In this document: piece after piece, positions 5,226 to 5,353 of the stretch
Position numbering within the stretch: the stretch's first letter is position 1
Layout: each line of letters opens with the position of its first letter
Source: Acidobacteriota bacterium
GTDB taxonomy: Bacteria; Acidobacteriota; Terriglobia; Terriglobales; Acidobacteriaceae
Length of the DNA stretch: 5,353 bases
Direction: 5' to 3'
Assembly (NCBI GenBank): GCA_021851625.1
Contig: JAJZCX010000132.1
Coordinates: 1 to 5,353, forward strand
Notes under the pieces: generated by a model
Databases searched by the model: none
What the model was told of the DNA's origin: nothing
The model's input: the letters and a program-made list of their open reading frames with translations, nothing else
Translations under genes and position numbers: made by a program

Positions 5226-5353
5226 TGCGGTGGATGGTGCTGGCTGGGCAGGCAAAGCCCAGCTTGCTCCAGCAGAACTTGCAGCTTGCGCGTGCCCCAG
5301 TCCGGGTAACGCAGGCGCAGTTCGACGACGCGCTGCTCCAGCTCTGGCGCGGT
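5226..5353 (-). pseudogene. N-terminal segment of IS481-family transposase, copy 2 (partial, cut by the window edge)
   Basis: This stretch repeats 1002-1129 at 127 of 128 positions, encoding the part from about LEQRVVELRLRYPDWGTRKL to the frameshift region. The same indel seen in copy 1 is present (CTGCCCAGCCAGCACC). The one difference changes Arg to Cys in GLRLP. The start codon and helix-turn-helix lie beyond the window. Similarity to copy 1 ends at 5226, where the sequence jumps into the C-terminal tail. Confidence 0.75.

Larger units (their letters stand above)
4926..5353 (-). mobile_element. IS481-like insertion sequence, internally deleted copy 2, running off the window
   Basis: This is the same IS as the one ending at 1423, in the same orientation. 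It begins with a 49-base terminal inverted repeat (4926-4974). Just inside lie the transposase stop (4983-4985), the C-terminal tail of the transposase (to about 5222), then a direct jump to N-terminal sequence (5226-5353) identical to 1002-1129 except at one base (5254 versus 1030). The catalytic core that should separate these parts is absent, so this is a deletion derivative. Its right end lies outside the window. Confidence 0.75.

Overview
This window most resembles a GC-rich chromosomal segment of an acidobacterium (Acidobacteriota, Terriglobia-like). That placement is an inference. It rests on the style of the long TolC-family and TruA proteins and on a palindromic 'GGGTGCCCC..GTCTCG / CGAGAC.TGGG' intergenic motif that I associate from memory with that group. 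Nothing in the window proves the taxonomy.

Layout from left to right. Positions 1-400 hold no gene I can support. A small secreted, helix-rich protein of unknown function (401-796, +) has a good ribosome binding site and is followed by a strong hairpin (812-849). Next is a broken copy of an IS481-like insertion sequence (about 878-1423), read on the minus strand. It keeps its transposase-start-side terminal inverted repeat, a hairpin in front of the transposase start, the DNA-binding N-terminus with a frameshift, and only the first residues of the catalytic domain. The next gene is a long TolC-family outer membrane efflux protein (1454-3649, -). A 338-base divergent intergenic region separates it from truA, tRNA pseudouridine(38-40) synthase (3988-4860, +). 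From 4926 to the window end lies a second copy of the same IS in the same orientation. It keeps the opposite terminal repeat, the C-terminal tail of the transposase with a 40-base near-palindrome, and part of the N-terminal region. An internal deletion has removed the catalytic core.

The two housekeeping-type genes, tolC-like and truA, diverge from a shared intergenic region and have no obvious functional link. The most informative part of the window is the IS pair. Their opposite ends pair without gaps over 49 bases. Each end abuts half of the same palindromic element just downstream of a host gene. Both copies share the same frameshift. The last 99 bases of the window are identical to a stretch of the first copy, which suggests that the window end is an assembly break at a repeat. 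I see no phage, CRISPR, toxin-antitoxin or defence system, and no RNA gene.
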